Numbered from the stretch's first letter, positions 1-8,995 are shown. The stretch is 38,650 bases of DNA from Pseudomonadota bacterium (GCA_018897105.1 JAHILF010000023.1:1-38650); one strand, 5' to 3'. Program-made: numbers and translations. Notes: generated by a model from the sequence alone, not told the origin.

Positions 1-22
1 AGAAAAACCTGACTACCCTCGT

Positions 23-93
23 CGTCACCCCGGCGAAGGCCGGGGTCCAGAATTGTCGTAACTACCTGGATTCCGGCCTTCGCCGGAATGACG
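23..93. repeat. BIME-like pair of palindromic REP units
   Basis: Two palindromic units lie head to head. The first has arms CCCCGGC/GCCGGGG around GAAG (28-45). The second has arms ATTCCGGC/GCCGGAAT around CTTC (70-89). They sit in mirrored context: CGTCA before the first, TGACG after the second, CCAG/CTGG between. This is the layout of REP/BIME intergenic repeats common in proteobacteria. A related unit occurs at 33134-33170. The remaining sequence up to about 270 shows no gene I can support, apart from a C8 run near 252-260. Confidence 0.6.
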
Positions 94-271
94 AACCTGG
101 GCTCAGGCAACCGGCGAAAAGGCTTAAGTTAATGACATTGTCTTGCACTCTAAAAAAATTTGCCAAGTCGTTTATATCACGTCTCCATCGTTTTGCTTGC
201 CTATCATTTTTAAATTCGAAGAATCAAGGAATTATTATCCCTATCAGCAACACCCCCCCCATGGCAATTCT

Positions 272-288
272 TTGGCATCAGAATTGCT
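272..288 (+). promoter_or_regulatory. sigma54 (-24/-12) promoter candidate
   Basis: TTGGCA at 272-277 and TTGCT at 284-288 place GG and GC exactly 12 nt apart. This matches the RpoN consensus TTGGCACG-N4-TTGCW except at its two least conserved positions. Counting 12 nt from the -12 C (287) puts transcription start near 299, about 14 nt before the riboswitch aptamer. That is where a riboswitch-led transcript should begin. I saw no good sigma70 -35/-10 pair here. Confidence 0.55.
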
Positions 289-312
289 ACAATAGCCATG
301 TAATGTAATTCA

Positions 313-409
313 ATCCACGATAATAGCAAACCATCTCAAAAGAGTGGGACGCAAAGCCTCCGGCCTAAATTGCCAAATTTGGGAATATGGTAGCGGGGTT
401 GCCGAACGG
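313..409 (+). ncRNA. Cyclic di-GMP-I riboswitch (GEMM-I)
   Basis: The aptamer core is nearly identical to the GEMM-I consensus. GCAAACC at 326-332 is followed by a short hairpin (CTC/GAG with an A-rich loop), then GTGGGACGCAAAG at 344-356, CCTCCGGCCTAAA at 357-369, a variable stem, and the closing GGTAGCGGGGTTGCCG at 389-404. The GACGCAAAG stretch and the GG(T)AGC...GGTTGCC tetraloop-receptor side are diagnostic for this class. It lies on the coding strand about 50 nt before the adhesin start and is followed by a terminator-like hairpin. The adhesin is therefore probably controlled by c-di-GMP at transcription elongation. Whether ligand turns expression on or off cannot be read from sequence alone. 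Confidence 0.93.
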
Positions 410-437
410 ACAGCATTTTCAGGTGTTGCCCGTTTTT
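407..437 (+). terminator. Riboswitch expression platform (intrinsic terminator)
   Basis: CGGACAGCA (407-415) pairs with TGTTGCCCG (424-432) with one mismatch and one wobble, around an 8-nt loop, and is followed by TTTTT (433-437). The 5' arm starts at the aptamer's closing CGG, so aptamer closure and terminator formation share bases. That is typical of a transcription-attenuating GEMM riboswitch. Confidence 0.7.
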
Positions 438-457
438 AAAAACCTGGAGATGCTCCT

Positions 458-3226
458 ATGCAGCGAAAAACGATTTCCATTTTACTGGGCGTTGTAACAT
501 CACTATTATTTCCATTGGCAACACCCCTCCATGCCTTACAAGAGGCCAGCTTCAGCTGGTCACCCAATACGGAAACAAATTTAGCCGGCTACAAAATACA
601 CTATGGGACCACCAGCGCCCAATATGACCATGCGGTCGACATGGGAAATCCAACCCCCACAAATGGTGTAGTGGCGGGAAACGTTAACGGGCTCATTGAC
701 GGCACCACCTATTATTTTACGGCGACCGCTTATGATACTGATGGTTTTGAAAGTGACTTTTCCCAGGAGGTAGTCTGGACAGCCCCCTCAGAACCTCCAG
801 TAGTACCACCATCCTTACCTGTTGCCCAAGACATGACACTCTCCGTCGATGAAGATACAACCGTCCTTAATCAACTGGAGGGACACAGCCCGGACGACCT
901 CCCTCTTACCTACCAGATTGTTACAAACGGTATTAAGGGGACTGCAACAATTAGCAACGCAGAAACTGGAAATTTTTCATACCAACCCAATGCAGAAATC
1001 AATGGCATTGATACATTCACCTATCGAGTAAATGACGCAAACGGAGCTTCAGAAATAGCAACAGTTACGATGGCCATTAACTCGGTAAATGATTTACCAG
1101 TGGCTGATAGTGCCATCCTGGTAATTCAGGAAGATAATGCAGTTTCAGGTATACTGGCAGGGAGTGATATTGACAGTCAAAACCTGACCCGCCGAATTGT
1201 CACGAACGGATTACTCGGTACAGCCGTCATCACCGATCCTGCCAGCGGAGTATACACATATACCCCCAACCAGGGAGTTTTTGGTAACGATGTCTTTCAA
1301 TTTGTCATAAACGACGGATATGGTGATTCAAATGTTGCAACAGTTTCTGTTACCATTGAACAGACTCCCCCTGAATTTACCATGGAAACAGGTGAAGTTA
1401 CCGCCAGTGGCAACTGGATGCCGGTTGTTTTCAGCGAGACCTTCAGAGATCCGGTGGTTGTTGCCATGCCGGCAAGCTTTGCTGATCCCGCCCCGTGCAC
1501 CATCAGAATTCGCAATGTCACTGCCACAAGCTTTGAGATGCGACTGCAGCAGTATGACTATCTTGACCAGGAGCATGGCCAGGAGAAAGTGGGATATATC
1601 GCCATGGAACGGGGCAGCTTCACCTTGGACAATGGAAGCCAAGTGGAAGCAGGCACCTTTGATCACCAGTCAGGCGGTTATCCCATGACGGTCTCCTTTG
1701 CCGGGGAGTTTCCTATCCCTCCTGTAGTGGCCACCGCCGTAGTCACCAATCAGGAAATCGATGCGGTAGTGGGCAGGGTAAGCAATGTCACGGCATTCGG
1801 ATTTGACTATGAAATGCAAGAGCAGGAGGCAAATCTTCCGGAACACGGCGTTGAAAAAATTGCGTATATTGCCTGGGAACCTTCATCCGGCATGGTAGGC
1901 GAGTATGCTTATGAAGTTGCCGAAAATACTGATGAAATAGACAGTGGGTGGCGGAAAATTTCGTTCCAGGAAGGATTTACCGATCCCCCGGTTTTTATTG
2001 CCGACATACAGAGCATTAACGATGGTGACACAGCCAACCTGCGCTTGACCGAGCTCTCCGCAACCGGGGTACTTGTAAAGGTAGCCGAAGAGCAGTCCTA
2101 TGATACTGAAACTGATCATGATCCGGAATCCATCGGCTTTATGGCCATCTCCTGGATAAATCTTGATGGCGATGCCGATGATGATACCTTGCTGACCCGA
2201 GATGAAAGAGAGCTGTACGACACCAGTCCGGCTTTGCCTGACACGGATGCTGACGGCCTGGATGACGGCGCCGAGGTCAGCTACTGGGGAAGCGAATGGC
2301 ATACGGATATTGATGGCGACGGAATCATCAACCTTCTCGACGCGGACAGCGACAACGACGGGTTTCTGGACGGCGAGGAAATAACCCAAGGATCCGATCC
2401 CGGGGACAGCAACTCAACCCCCGGCAGCAACGAAGAAATAGCGGGTCCGGTGATGGAATACGGCACAGCCAGTGTCTCCACCCCTTGGCAACGTATTTCA
2501 TTCAATAAGTCATTTGTTAACCCCGTTGTCATCGCAAAAATTGTCAGCTTGGTTGACAAAAGCCCCTGTTTTGCGCGGATAACAAACGTTGACACCACAG
2601 GGTTTGACCTGCGCTTACAGGAATGGGATTACCTTAACGACAAACACAGCGTTGAAAGTGTAAGCTATCTTGTCATGGAGCAGGGAAGCTATGTTCTTGC
2701 CGATGGCACGAAAATAGAGGCCGGCATGTTTTCCACCAATATGACAACATATGCCCCAATACAATTCGCTCAGCAGTTTACGGTGGTTCCCGTGGTGACA
2801 GCTTCTGTCACCAGCATCAATGAGACTGACGGGGTTATTGGCCGGGCAAATAACATTTCCACCTCCAGCATGGACTTCAAGCTACAGGAACAGGAAGGCA
2901 ACCCCCAGATTCATGCCACGGAAACCGTGTCTTACATCGCCTGGGAGCCTTCCACCGGCATCCTTAACGGCATGGTCTATAACATTGCCAACGCACCAAA
3001 TGCCGTCACCGACAAACTTGCAACCGTGAATTTCAACACCCTCTTGAGCAACGTTCCGACGATCGTCACGGATATGCAAAGCGCGCAAGAAAACGATACG
3101 GCAACTGTCCGCTGCAAAACAGTATCAGCAGGCAGCGTAGAACTCTGGCTCGAAGAGGAGAAATCAAAAGACAAAGAGATATCCCATAGCCCAGAACAAG
3201 TCAGCTACATGGCTTTCGGCCTGTAA
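458..3226 (+). CDS. Secreted multidomain H-type-lectin adhesin under c-di-GMP riboswitch control
   Basis: A 922-residue exported protein. Residues 1-26 form a Sec signal peptide ending in LHA. Domain order: fibronectin-III-like (about 30-110); two cadherin-like/VCBS-type repeats (about 120-305, each with DEDT or QEDN near its start and a TFTYRVND-type end); three H-type-lectin-like repeats (about 310-565, ending in GYIAME, AYIAWEP and GFMAIS); an Asp-rich thrombospondin-3-like calcium module (about 567-650, DTDADGLDDG and DIDGDG); then three more lectin-like repeats (about 662-922, with SYLVME, SYIAWEP and SYMAFGL). No transmembrane anchor or sorting motif is visible at the C terminus. The ATG has GGAG about 9 nt upstream (CTGGAGATGCTCCTATG). 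The domain set fits a large surface or matrix adhesin; sugar specificity is unknown. Confidence 0.85.
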   Translation: MQRKTISILLGVVTSLLFPLATPLHALQEASFSWSPNTETNLAGYKIHYGTTSAQYDHAVDMGNPTPTNGVVAGNVNGLIDGTTYYFTATAYDTDGFESDFSQEVVWTAPSEPPVVPPSLPVAQDMTLSVDEDTTVLNQLEGHSPDDLPLTYQIVTNGIKGTATISNAETGNFSYQPNAEINGIDTFTYRVNDANGASEIATVTMAINSVNDLPVADSAILVIQEDNAVSGILAGSDIDSQNLTRRIVTNGLLGTAVITDPASGVYTYTPNQGVFGNDVFQFVINDGYGDSNVATVSVTIEQTPPEFTMETGEVTASGNWMPVVFSETFRDPVVVAMPASFADPAPCTIRIRNVTATSFEMRLQQYDYLDQEHGQEKVGYIAMERGSFTLDNGSQVEAGTFDHQSGGYPMTVSFAGEFPIPPVVATAVVTNQEIDAVVGRVSNVTAFGFDYEMQEQEANLPEHGVEKIAYIAWEPSSGMVGEYAYEVAENTDEIDSGWRKISFQEGFTDPPVFIADIQSINDGDTANLRLTELSATGVLVKVAEEQSYDTETDHDPESIGFMAISWINLDGDADDDTLLTRDERELYDTSPALPDTDADGLDDGAEVSYWGSEWHTDIDGDGIINLLDADSDNDGFLDGEEITQGSDPGDSNSTPGSNEEIAGPVMEYGTASVSTPWQRISFNKSFVNPVVIAKIVSLVDKSPCFARITNVDTTGFDLRLQEWDYLNDKHSVESVSYLVMEQGSYVLADGTKIEAGMFSTNMTTYAPIQFAQQFTVVPVVTASVTSINETDGVIGRANNISTSSMDFKLQEQEGNPQIHATETVSYIAWEPSTGILNGMVYNIANAPNAVTDKLATVNFNTLLSNVPTIVTDMQSAQENDTATVRCKTVSAGSVELWLEEEKSKDKEISHSPEQVSYMAFGL

Positions 3227-3250
3227 TAGTTAACTGAAAAATCACCTCCA

Positions 3251-3291
3251 CGAACCAATAAAGCTCTCCTGGCGGGAGCTTTATTGGTTCG
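3251..3291 (+). terminator. Long terminator-like hairpin after the adhesin gene
   Basis: A perfect 18-bp stem (3251-3268 with 3274-3291; outer arm CGAACCAATAAAGC) closes a 5-nt loop, 24 nt after the adhesin stop. No T-run follows directly, although the descending arm is T-rich. It probably separates the adhesin transcript from the HD-GYP gene. Confidence 0.65.
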
Positions 3292-3404
3292 TCCCATCAC
3301 CTCCCCCTTTTGCCCCGTTGCACAAAATAGCTCCCTAAAAAGTTATTATCCCACGCTTTTCTAGATTTTCATAAAATTTTAAGTTATGCTCATTTTTATT
3401 ATAA

Positions 3405-5222
3405 ATGTTCTGCGTAATTCTTCATCTCCATTGCAAAATGAACAATATCAAACCAGAATACAGTGCCATATATCATCAGGAGCAGCAGGACCTGCTTCAC
3501 CAACGGGCCAACGTTACTCTCTGGACAGTGGCTATATTGATTCCACTCTTTTCAATTCTGGATTATGTAGCCGTCCGTCATTTTTTCAGCAAATTTCTTG
3601 TCTGGCGGCTATCCGCCGCTCTCTTCTGCCTTTTCGTTCTTCTGCTCAACTACAGGGACATAAATAAACGATACCCCTTCATCTTCGGAACCAGTGCCTA
3701 TTTCGTCTCAGCCCTTACCATTTCACCCATGATTGTCCAGACAGGGGGATTCTCCTCGTTTTATTACGTAGGGCTCATCCTGGTTCTGGTCATTTTCGCC
3801 GCCATCTTCCCGCTGACCATGCCACAAACCGCGACACTTGGCGGAATCCTGTTTGGCATCTATGCTGGACCAATTTTTATCTTCAATCCACTGACAATTT
3901 CCGCCTTTCACGACTTTCTCGTCAATTCTTTCTTTTTTATAACCTTCATTATTATCGTTGCCGTACAAAGTAATGCGGAACGCAAAGCACGAATAAACGA
4001 ATTTAATCTGCGCATGAGAGAAAGGGCAATAGGGAAAAAATTAAGTTTTTATGCCGGAAAGCTGGAGGATGATGTTAAGACGAGAACCAATGAGCTGAAA
4101 GAATTCGAAAGCCGCTATCGAGATCTGTACGAAAACATCATAGACGACGTTATCCTTGTTGACCTGGAAAACAAGATTCTCTTGGCAAATCCCCGGTTCT
4201 ATAAAAATTTACATCTGCAGGAAACTGATCCGGACATTGATTTTCTTAACCTGGTTCATCAAGCAGATGTTTCTCGCGTTCAGTCTCAGCTGCTGCGCAA
4301 ACTCCGGCAGGGAGAGAATGTCACAGGCTGCCAGTTCAGACTGATCGGCCAAGGCAACAATCTCTTCAATGTGGAATGCAATGCCACCGGTATCAGAAAG
4401 GAGGGAATCCTGGTAGGTTTCCAGATGCTCATCAGGGATATATCCACCCGTCTCAAAATGGATAACGAATTGCTGCAGTCATTGAATACAGTGCAGGAAA
4501 CAAGAACCGCCACCATTCTCGGCCTGGCCAAGCTGTCCGAGTACCGGGATATGCATACCGGCAAACATCTGGAAAGGATACGGGAATATAGCCAAGTCAT
4601 TGCCAGAGAACTGGCCACCCGGGATGAATATAAAGAATATATCAACAATCAGTATATCGAAGATCTCTACCATTCCTCTATCCTCCACGATATCGGCAAA
4701 GTAAGCATACCCGACGAAATACTTCTCAAACTGACCAAGTTCACGCCTGAAGAAAACGAGGCCATTAAACAGCATACTACTTACGGCGGCAATATACTCA
4801 AAGCGGTGGATGACCATACCTTGGAGCAGTCCTTTTTATCCATGGCGAAAACAATTGCCTATTTCCACCATGAAAAGTGGGATGGCACCGGATATCCCTA
4901 TGGTCTCCGGGAAGAAGAAATCCCACTGGCCGCGCGTATTGTTGCCTTGGCCGATGTCTATGATGCACTGACCACCGTGCGGAAATACCGCTCAGCCTGC
5001 CCCCACGAGGAGGCTATGGAAATAATTGCCCAGGAAAAAGGTCGTCACTTTGCCCCGGATATTGTCGATGCATTCATGGTTTGCAACACGACCTTTAATC
5101 AAATCAGGCAAGGATATGCAACCGAGGAAGACGCGGCCCCCTCATTTACCAAATCGGATTGTTATAAACCTAGAAAAATCCCACCTGCAGAGTATTCTCC
5201 CGACTTCTCCCTAAGCAGATAG
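3405..5222 (+). CDS. Membrane-bound PAS/HD-GYP cyclic-di-GMP phosphodiesterase
   Basis: HD-GYP enzymes hydrolyse c-di-GMP to pGpG or GMP. The first ~200 residues contain about six hydrophobic helices (a membrane sensor of no family I recognise). A basic, probably coiled segment (about 195-235) follows, then a PAS-like domain (about 236-355). The catalytic domain occupies about 360-580, with HDIGK at 428-432 and HHEKWDGTGYP at 488-498, so both the HD metal motif and the GYP signature are intact. The gene starts 114 nt after the adhesin terminator hairpin and is probably its own unit. ATG 3405 is the longest start; ATG 3438 (MNNIKPEY) is equally possible, and neither has a convincing ribosome site. 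Next to a c-di-GMP riboswitch-controlled adhesin, it could lower local c-di-GMP. Confidence 0.9.
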   Translation: MFCVILHLHCKMNNIKPEYSAIYHQEQQDLLHQRANVTLWTVAILIPLFSILDYVAVRHFFSKFLVWRLSAALFCLFVLLLNYRDINKRYPFIFGTSAYFVSALTISPMIVQTGGFSSFYYVGLILVLVIFAAIFPLTMPQTATLGGILFGIYAGPIFIFNPLTISAFHDFLVNSFFFITFIIIVAVQSNAERKARINEFNLRMRERAIGKKLSFYAGKLEDDVKTRTNELKEFESRYRDLYENIIDDVILVDLENKILLANPRFYKNLHLQETDPDIDFLNLVHQADVSRVQSQLLRKLRQGENVTGCQFRLIGQGNNLFNVECNATGIRKEGILVGFQMLIRDISTRLKMDNELLQSLNTVQETRTATILGLAKLSEYRDMHTGKHLERIREYSQVIARELATRDEYKEYINNQYIEDLYHSSILHDIGKVSIPDEILLKLTKFTPEENEAIKQHTTYGGNILKAVDDHTLEQSFLSMAKTIAYFHHEKWDGTGYPYGLREEEIPLAARIVALADVYDALTTVRKYRSACPHEEAMEIIAQEKGRHFAPDIVDAFMVCNTTFNQIRQGYATEEDAAPSFTKSDCYKPRKIPPAEYSPDFSLSR

Positions 5223-5250
5223 AGGATTAGTAACTCCGAGGAAAACATCC

Positions 5251-5271
5251 CCTGCTCATCCAAGCAGGTTT
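5251..5271 (+). terminator. Short hairpin between HD-GYP and DUF294 genes
   Basis: CCTGCT (5251-5256) pairs with AGCAGG (5263-5268) across a 6-nt loop and is followed by TTT. It is a weak intrinsic terminator at best and may only attenuate read-through. Confidence 0.35.
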
Positions 5272-5291
5272 AACAATGGAAACCGCTCTCA

Positions 5292-7223
5292 ATGCCACAT
5301 AAAAATGATGTTCATGCAATATCGCCGGAAATCGTACTCGAATTCCTGAAAAAGACCTTGCCCTTTAACGAACTTGACAATGATACTCTTAAGAGACTGT
5401 CTCGTCAGTGCATCATTGATTTTTACCCGAAGAACACCCTTGTTTTCAAACAGGACACGACTGAAGTTACCCATTTCCACCTTATCCAGAAGGGAGGCGT
5501 CAAGACTTACCTGAAAGACGAGCAAGGTCAGGTTACCTTGAAAGACTTCCGCGGTGAAGGTGAATACTTCGGCGCCCTGCCCATTATTCAGAATACAACG
5601 GCCAACCTCAATGTGGAGACGGTGGAGGACACCTTCTGCTTCCTTTTTCACAAGGAGGCATTCATGGACCTGTTGCATTCAGTGCCCAAGGTAACCGCCT
5701 ACTTTCTGCGCAGCATGACCGAAAAACTGGTGAGAACCGCATATAAGGAATTGCGGCAGCATCGTGTCTCAACCAGGACGGAAGGTTCACTCTATCTCTT
5801 CAGCGCCCAGGTAGGAGCCGTGGTCAAGGGCGAACCGCAAACCATCGCCGCGGATGATACCGTACAGAATGCCGCCATCTGCATGGCCCAGCTGCATATC
5901 GGCTCACTGCTGGTGAAAGACAGCGCCGGCGAGATCATCGGCATTATCACAGATAAGGATCTGCGCACCAAGGTTGTCGCCCAGGGGCTTGACTACCAGA
6001 CCATGGTCAAATGGATTATGGCCAAACCAGTGCAGACCATTGAGTCCCATGCCGTCTGCTTCGATGCCCTGCTGAAAATGATGGGCAACCGTATCCACCA
6101 TCTGGCCATTAAGAAGCAGGGGAAAATTACCGGCGTGATTACCACCCATGATATCATGGTTCTGCAGGGAACTTCCCCCCTCTATCTTTTCCGGGAAATT
6201 CTTGCCCAGCGCAGGGCGGAAGATCTCTACCAATTGTCCATGAAGGTTCCGCTGGTGGTCAGATCACTGATCGAAGAGGGCGCCAAGGCCAACAATATCA
6301 CCAGAATGATAACCATCTTAAACGATCAGATCCTTGATCGCCTGCTGACCCTCATGATTGAAAAAATGGGGGCTCCGCCTGTCAAGTTCTGCTGGATGCT
6401 CATGGGCAGCGAAGGACGACGTGAGCAGACATTCCGGACGGATCAGGACAATGCCCTTATCTTCGAAATGCCGCAGGACGAAACCAGGAAACGAAACACC
6501 TTAGAATATTTCAGAATTTTCTCGGAAGAGGTTATTGAACATCTCGTGCACTGCGGCTATCCGCGCTGCCCCGGCAATATCATGGCTTCCAACATTGACC
6601 TGCGTAAAAATCTCGATGGCTGGATCAAGACATTTGACAAATGGATGATCACGCCGGATCCCCAGGAGGTATTAAACACCACCATTTTTTTTGATTTCAG
6701 ATCAGGCTACGGCGATGAAAGCCTGGCCAGAAATTTAAGAAAGCATCTGTGCACCATAGCGCCGAAGCAGGAAATATTCTTGACCCATCTGGCCAAATTC
6801 TGTCTCACATCGCGGCCCCCTCTTTCCTTTTTCAAAAATTTCATCGTGGAAAAAAACGGCGATCATAAAAACAGATTAAACCTCAAGGAAAGCGGGCTGG
6901 TGCCTTTTGTTGATTTTGCCAGAATCATGGCGTTGAAATACGGTATTGCCGAAACCAACACTCTGGGCCGCCTGCAGCTGCTTTACGAACGTCGTCATAT
7001 TTCCCAGGAACTCTACAACGAAACGGTGGAAGCTTATGAATTTCTCATGCAGTTGCGGCTGATTCACCAGTTGCACCTGCTGGAAGAGGGCATACAGCCG
7101 CATAATTATATCAACCCTGCCGACCTCTCTGATCTTGAGAAAAAAACGCTGAAAGAGGCCTTTGAGGTAATCAGGCGGATTCAGTCGAGCCTGAATCAGC
7201 AATTCCATTTACGCGATATTTAA
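5292..7223 (+). CDS. Cyclic-nucleotide-binding / CBS / DUF294 putative nucleotidyltransferase
   Basis: A 643-residue soluble regulator with the standard four-part layout of its family. A cNMP-binding (CAP_ED-like) domain spans about 15-135. Two CBS motifs lie at about 170-290 (GSLLVKDSAGEIIGIITDKD, then IHHLAIKKQGKITGVITTHD). The DUF294 nucleotidyltransferase core, with GSEGRREQTFRTDQDNALI, spans about 375-395, and a DUF294 C-terminal helical domain (PPLSFFKNF) covers about 500-640. The GSxGRxEQ...DxD pattern resembles the GlnD/KNTase catalytic motif, so catalysis is plausible; the target is unknown. ATG 5292 follows a weak AATGGA. A DnaQ-like exonuclease follows 20 nt later, and that pairing recurs in proteobacteria, often linked to cation or acetate uptake genes that are absent here. 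Confidence 0.87.
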   Translation: MPHKNDVHAISPEIVLEFLKKTLPFNELDNDTLKRLSRQCIIDFYPKNTLVFKQDTTEVTHFHLIQKGGVKTYLKDEQGQVTLKDFRGEGEYFGALPIIQNTTANLNVETVEDTFCFLFHKEAFMDLLHSVPKVTAYFLRSMTEKLVRTAYKELRQHRVSTRTEGSLYLFSAQVGAVVKGEPQTIAADDTVQNAAICMAQLHIGSLLVKDSAGEIIGIITDKDLRTKVVAQGLDYQTMVKWIMAKPVQTIESHAVCFDALLKMMGNRIHHLAIKKQGKITGVITTHDIMVLQGTSPLYLFREILAQRRAEDLYQLSMKVPLVVRSLIEEGAKANNITRMITILNDQILDRLLTLMIEKMGAPPVKFCWMLMGSEGRREQTFRTDQDNALIFEMPQDETRKRNTLEYFRIFSEEVIEHLVHCGYPRCPGNIMASNIDLRKNLDGWIKTFDKWMITPDPQEVLNTTIFFDFRSGYGDESLARNLRKHLCTIAPKQEIFLTHLAKFCLTSRPPLSFFKNFIVEKNGDHKNRLNLKESGLVPFVDFARIMALKYGIAETNTLGRLQLLYERRHISQELYNETVEAYEFLMQLRLIHQLHLLEEGIQPHNYINPADLSDLEKKTLKEAFEVIRRIQSSLNQQFHLRDI

Positions 7224-7243
7224 TAGGGACGAACTTGGGAATC

Positions 7244-7957
7244 ATGCATCTGTGGCCTTTTTCCGGCAGGAAAGAGAAAAATGGACATCCTGCTTTTACG
7301 CAAAATCACAGCTGGTTCAAGGATATTGACCAGAACCAGCCGCTTGAGTGTTATAATTTTGTCGTTTTCGATACCGAACTGACAGGTCTGAGCAGCAAAG
7401 ATGAAATCGTCTCCATTGGCGCCGTACATGTCAGGGACCTGAAGATTGTTGCCGGGGAAACCTTTTATTCCTTAATCAGACCGCATAAGATTACCGCCGC
7501 TACAGACAGCACCCTGCTCCATCGCCTTACCCCTGAGCAACTTGCCCAAGCCCCGACCTTGAAGGACATCCTGCCGAAGTTCATCGAATTCTGCGGCCCT
7601 TCCCTGCTGGTTGGCCATTACGTCAGTCTTGATGTGGGATTTATCAATCAGGCGGCAAAAAAGATTTTCCGCTCCACCATCAAAAATCCCTGTATGGATA
7701 CCATGCGCCTGGCCCAGGTCTATACCGAAACCTGCTGGGAGAATTACCACGACCAGTTTAATCTGCAGGTTTCCTATAACCTGGCGGACCTGAGCAATGC
7801 TTATGGACTGCCCCCCTTTTCCCAACATGATGCCCTGCAGGATTCCCTGCAGACGGCCTATCTCTTTATCTATCTGGCCAAGAAATTGAAGGTCCAGGGG
7901 CTGGTCACCCTGAAGGATCTGTTTAACGCCGGGCAGAGCTGGAAAAGAATCTTCTGA
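7244..7957 (+). CDS. DnaQ-like DEDDh 3'-5' exonuclease
   Basis: A 237-residue RNase T/DnaQ-fold exonuclease. The catalytic acids are visible: D43 and E45 in VVFDTELTG, the next Asp in HYVSLDVGFI, and His/Asp in SQHDALQDSLQTA, which makes it the DEDDh type. It lacks the polymerase-clamp tail of true Pol III epsilon and is about the size of the stand-alone exonucleases paired with DUF294 proteins. I chose ATG 7244 (GGGA just upstream); an in-frame TTG lies at 7235. It is probably co-transcribed with the preceding gene (20-nt gap). The next gene is convergent. Its role may be RNA or DNA end trimming; the physiological substrate is not evident. Confidence 0.85.
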   Translation: MHLWPFSGRKEKNGHPAFTQNHSWFKDIDQNQPLECYNFVVFDTELTGLSSKDEIVSIGAVHVRDLKIVAGETFYSLIRPHKITAATDSTLLHRLTPEQLAQAPTLKDILPKFIEFCGPSLLVGHYVSLDVGFINQAAKKIFRSTIKNPCMDTMRLAQVYTETCWENYHDQFNLQVSYNLADLSNAYGLPPFSQHDALQDSLQTAYLFIYLAKKLKVQGLVTLKDLFNAGQSWKRIF

Positions 7958-7996
7958 AAAAACGGCGGGGAAACCCTCTGGGTAGCAGATACGGAT

Positions 7997-8995
7997 CTAC
8001 GGCAAAAGCCTGAATTCGACCCTCCTGTTCAACATGCGGTTCTTTCTGCTGGTATTGAGAAATGCCGGCCTCTCCTGCCCATAATAGACCACGGTAAGCC
8101 GGTCAGGGGCAACTCCACAGTGTTCAACCAGATAATCCTTGACCCCCATTGCCCGTATCTTGGAAAAGTACATATTCATTTCCGGGGTACCACTGTTATC
8201 GGTATGTCCCGCCACCTCAAAGCGGCGACCCTGCAGTTCCGGGCTCTGCAATGCCTTGCACACCACGCTGTCAAGCGTTTCCTTGGCCTCTTCAGTCAGC
8301 TCTCCGGAGGATATCTCAAACTGAATCTGCATGCTGAGCACATGCCCCTGATCCCCGCTGTCCTGCTGTCCCGTATCACTTGTCATACTCTGCACAAAAC
8401 CCTCGGCTGTCATCGACGCAGACGCATCTTCATCTGCAGGTGGCTTGGCCTGAACCGGAACTACCGGAACTTCCTCTTTGTCGGCAATGGGCTTCTCTTG
8501 CATTTCTTCCGGGGATTTCACCTCCCGGCCAGTCTCATCATGCCGCCCAGGAGCCCCGTCTTTGTCTTGCTGTAGGGCCTTTTGATAGGAGCGCTGAGCC
8601 CAGACGTTATCCGGATCGAGGCTCAACCCCTTCTTGAATGAATCAATGGCAGTCTTATTCTTGCCCAGGGCCAGATACACATCTCCCATGCCGAAATAAC
8701 CCTTGGCAAAGTCGGGCTGCAATTTTATTGTCGCCTCATAATAATGCAGGGCCTGCTCATACCGTCGCAACCTCTCCAGATGATAGGCATAGTAGTAGTT
8801 GACCTGATAATCATCCGGGCACTCCTTGATGGCCGGGGTGAGCAGTTCCTGCCTCTGCATCATCCCTTTGAGCCGGCTGAGATCATGCAGAAGCAAAGCA
8901 CAGTCAGCGGCCTGAGCAACCGGACTGCAAGCCGTGCCGAGGCAACCGGTGCACAACAGTCCCAAAAAAATTTTCCGCAGGTTAATCACGGCCAT
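7997..8995 (-). CDS. TPR-OmpA envelope protein
   Basis: A 332-residue exported protein. The N-terminal hydrophobic segment (residues 8-29) is a signal peptide. Cys residues near its end (CTGCLGTAC) do not fit a lipobox cleanly, so lipoprotein status is uncertain. About 2-3 TPR units lie at residues 45-150 (YFGMGDVYLALGKNKTAIDS). A Glu/Lys/Asp/Pro-rich linker follows (about 155-220), then an OmpA-like peptidoglycan-binding domain at about 222-332 (VAGHTDNSGTPEMN and NRMLNRRVEF). Its start overlaps the stop of the upstream DUF3365 gene by 14 nt, implying translational coupling. It probably anchors a TPR scaffold to the peptidoglycan. Confidence 0.87.
   Translation of the reverse strand: MAVINLRKIFLGLLCTGCLGTACSPVAQAADCALLLHDLSRLKGMMQRQELLTPAIKECPDDYQVNYYYAYHLERLRRYEQALHYYEATIKLQPDFAKGYFGMGDVYLALGKNKTAIDSFKKGLSLDPDNVWAQRSYQKALQQDKDGAPGRHDETGREVKSPEEMQEKPIADKEEVPVVPVQAKPPADEDASASMTAEGFVQSMTSDTGQQDSGDQGHVLSMQIQFEISSGELTEEAKETLDSVVCKALQSPELQGRRFEVAGHTDNSGTPEMNMYFSKIRAMGVKDYLVEHCGVAPDRLTVVYYGQERPAFLNTSRKNRMLNRRVEFRLLP

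Noticed and set aside
7244-7957. Exonuclease as DNA polymerase III epsilon (dnaQ)
   Set aside because: Catalytic motifs fit but the polymerase-binding tail is missing and the DUF294 partner marks a different, stand-alone family.
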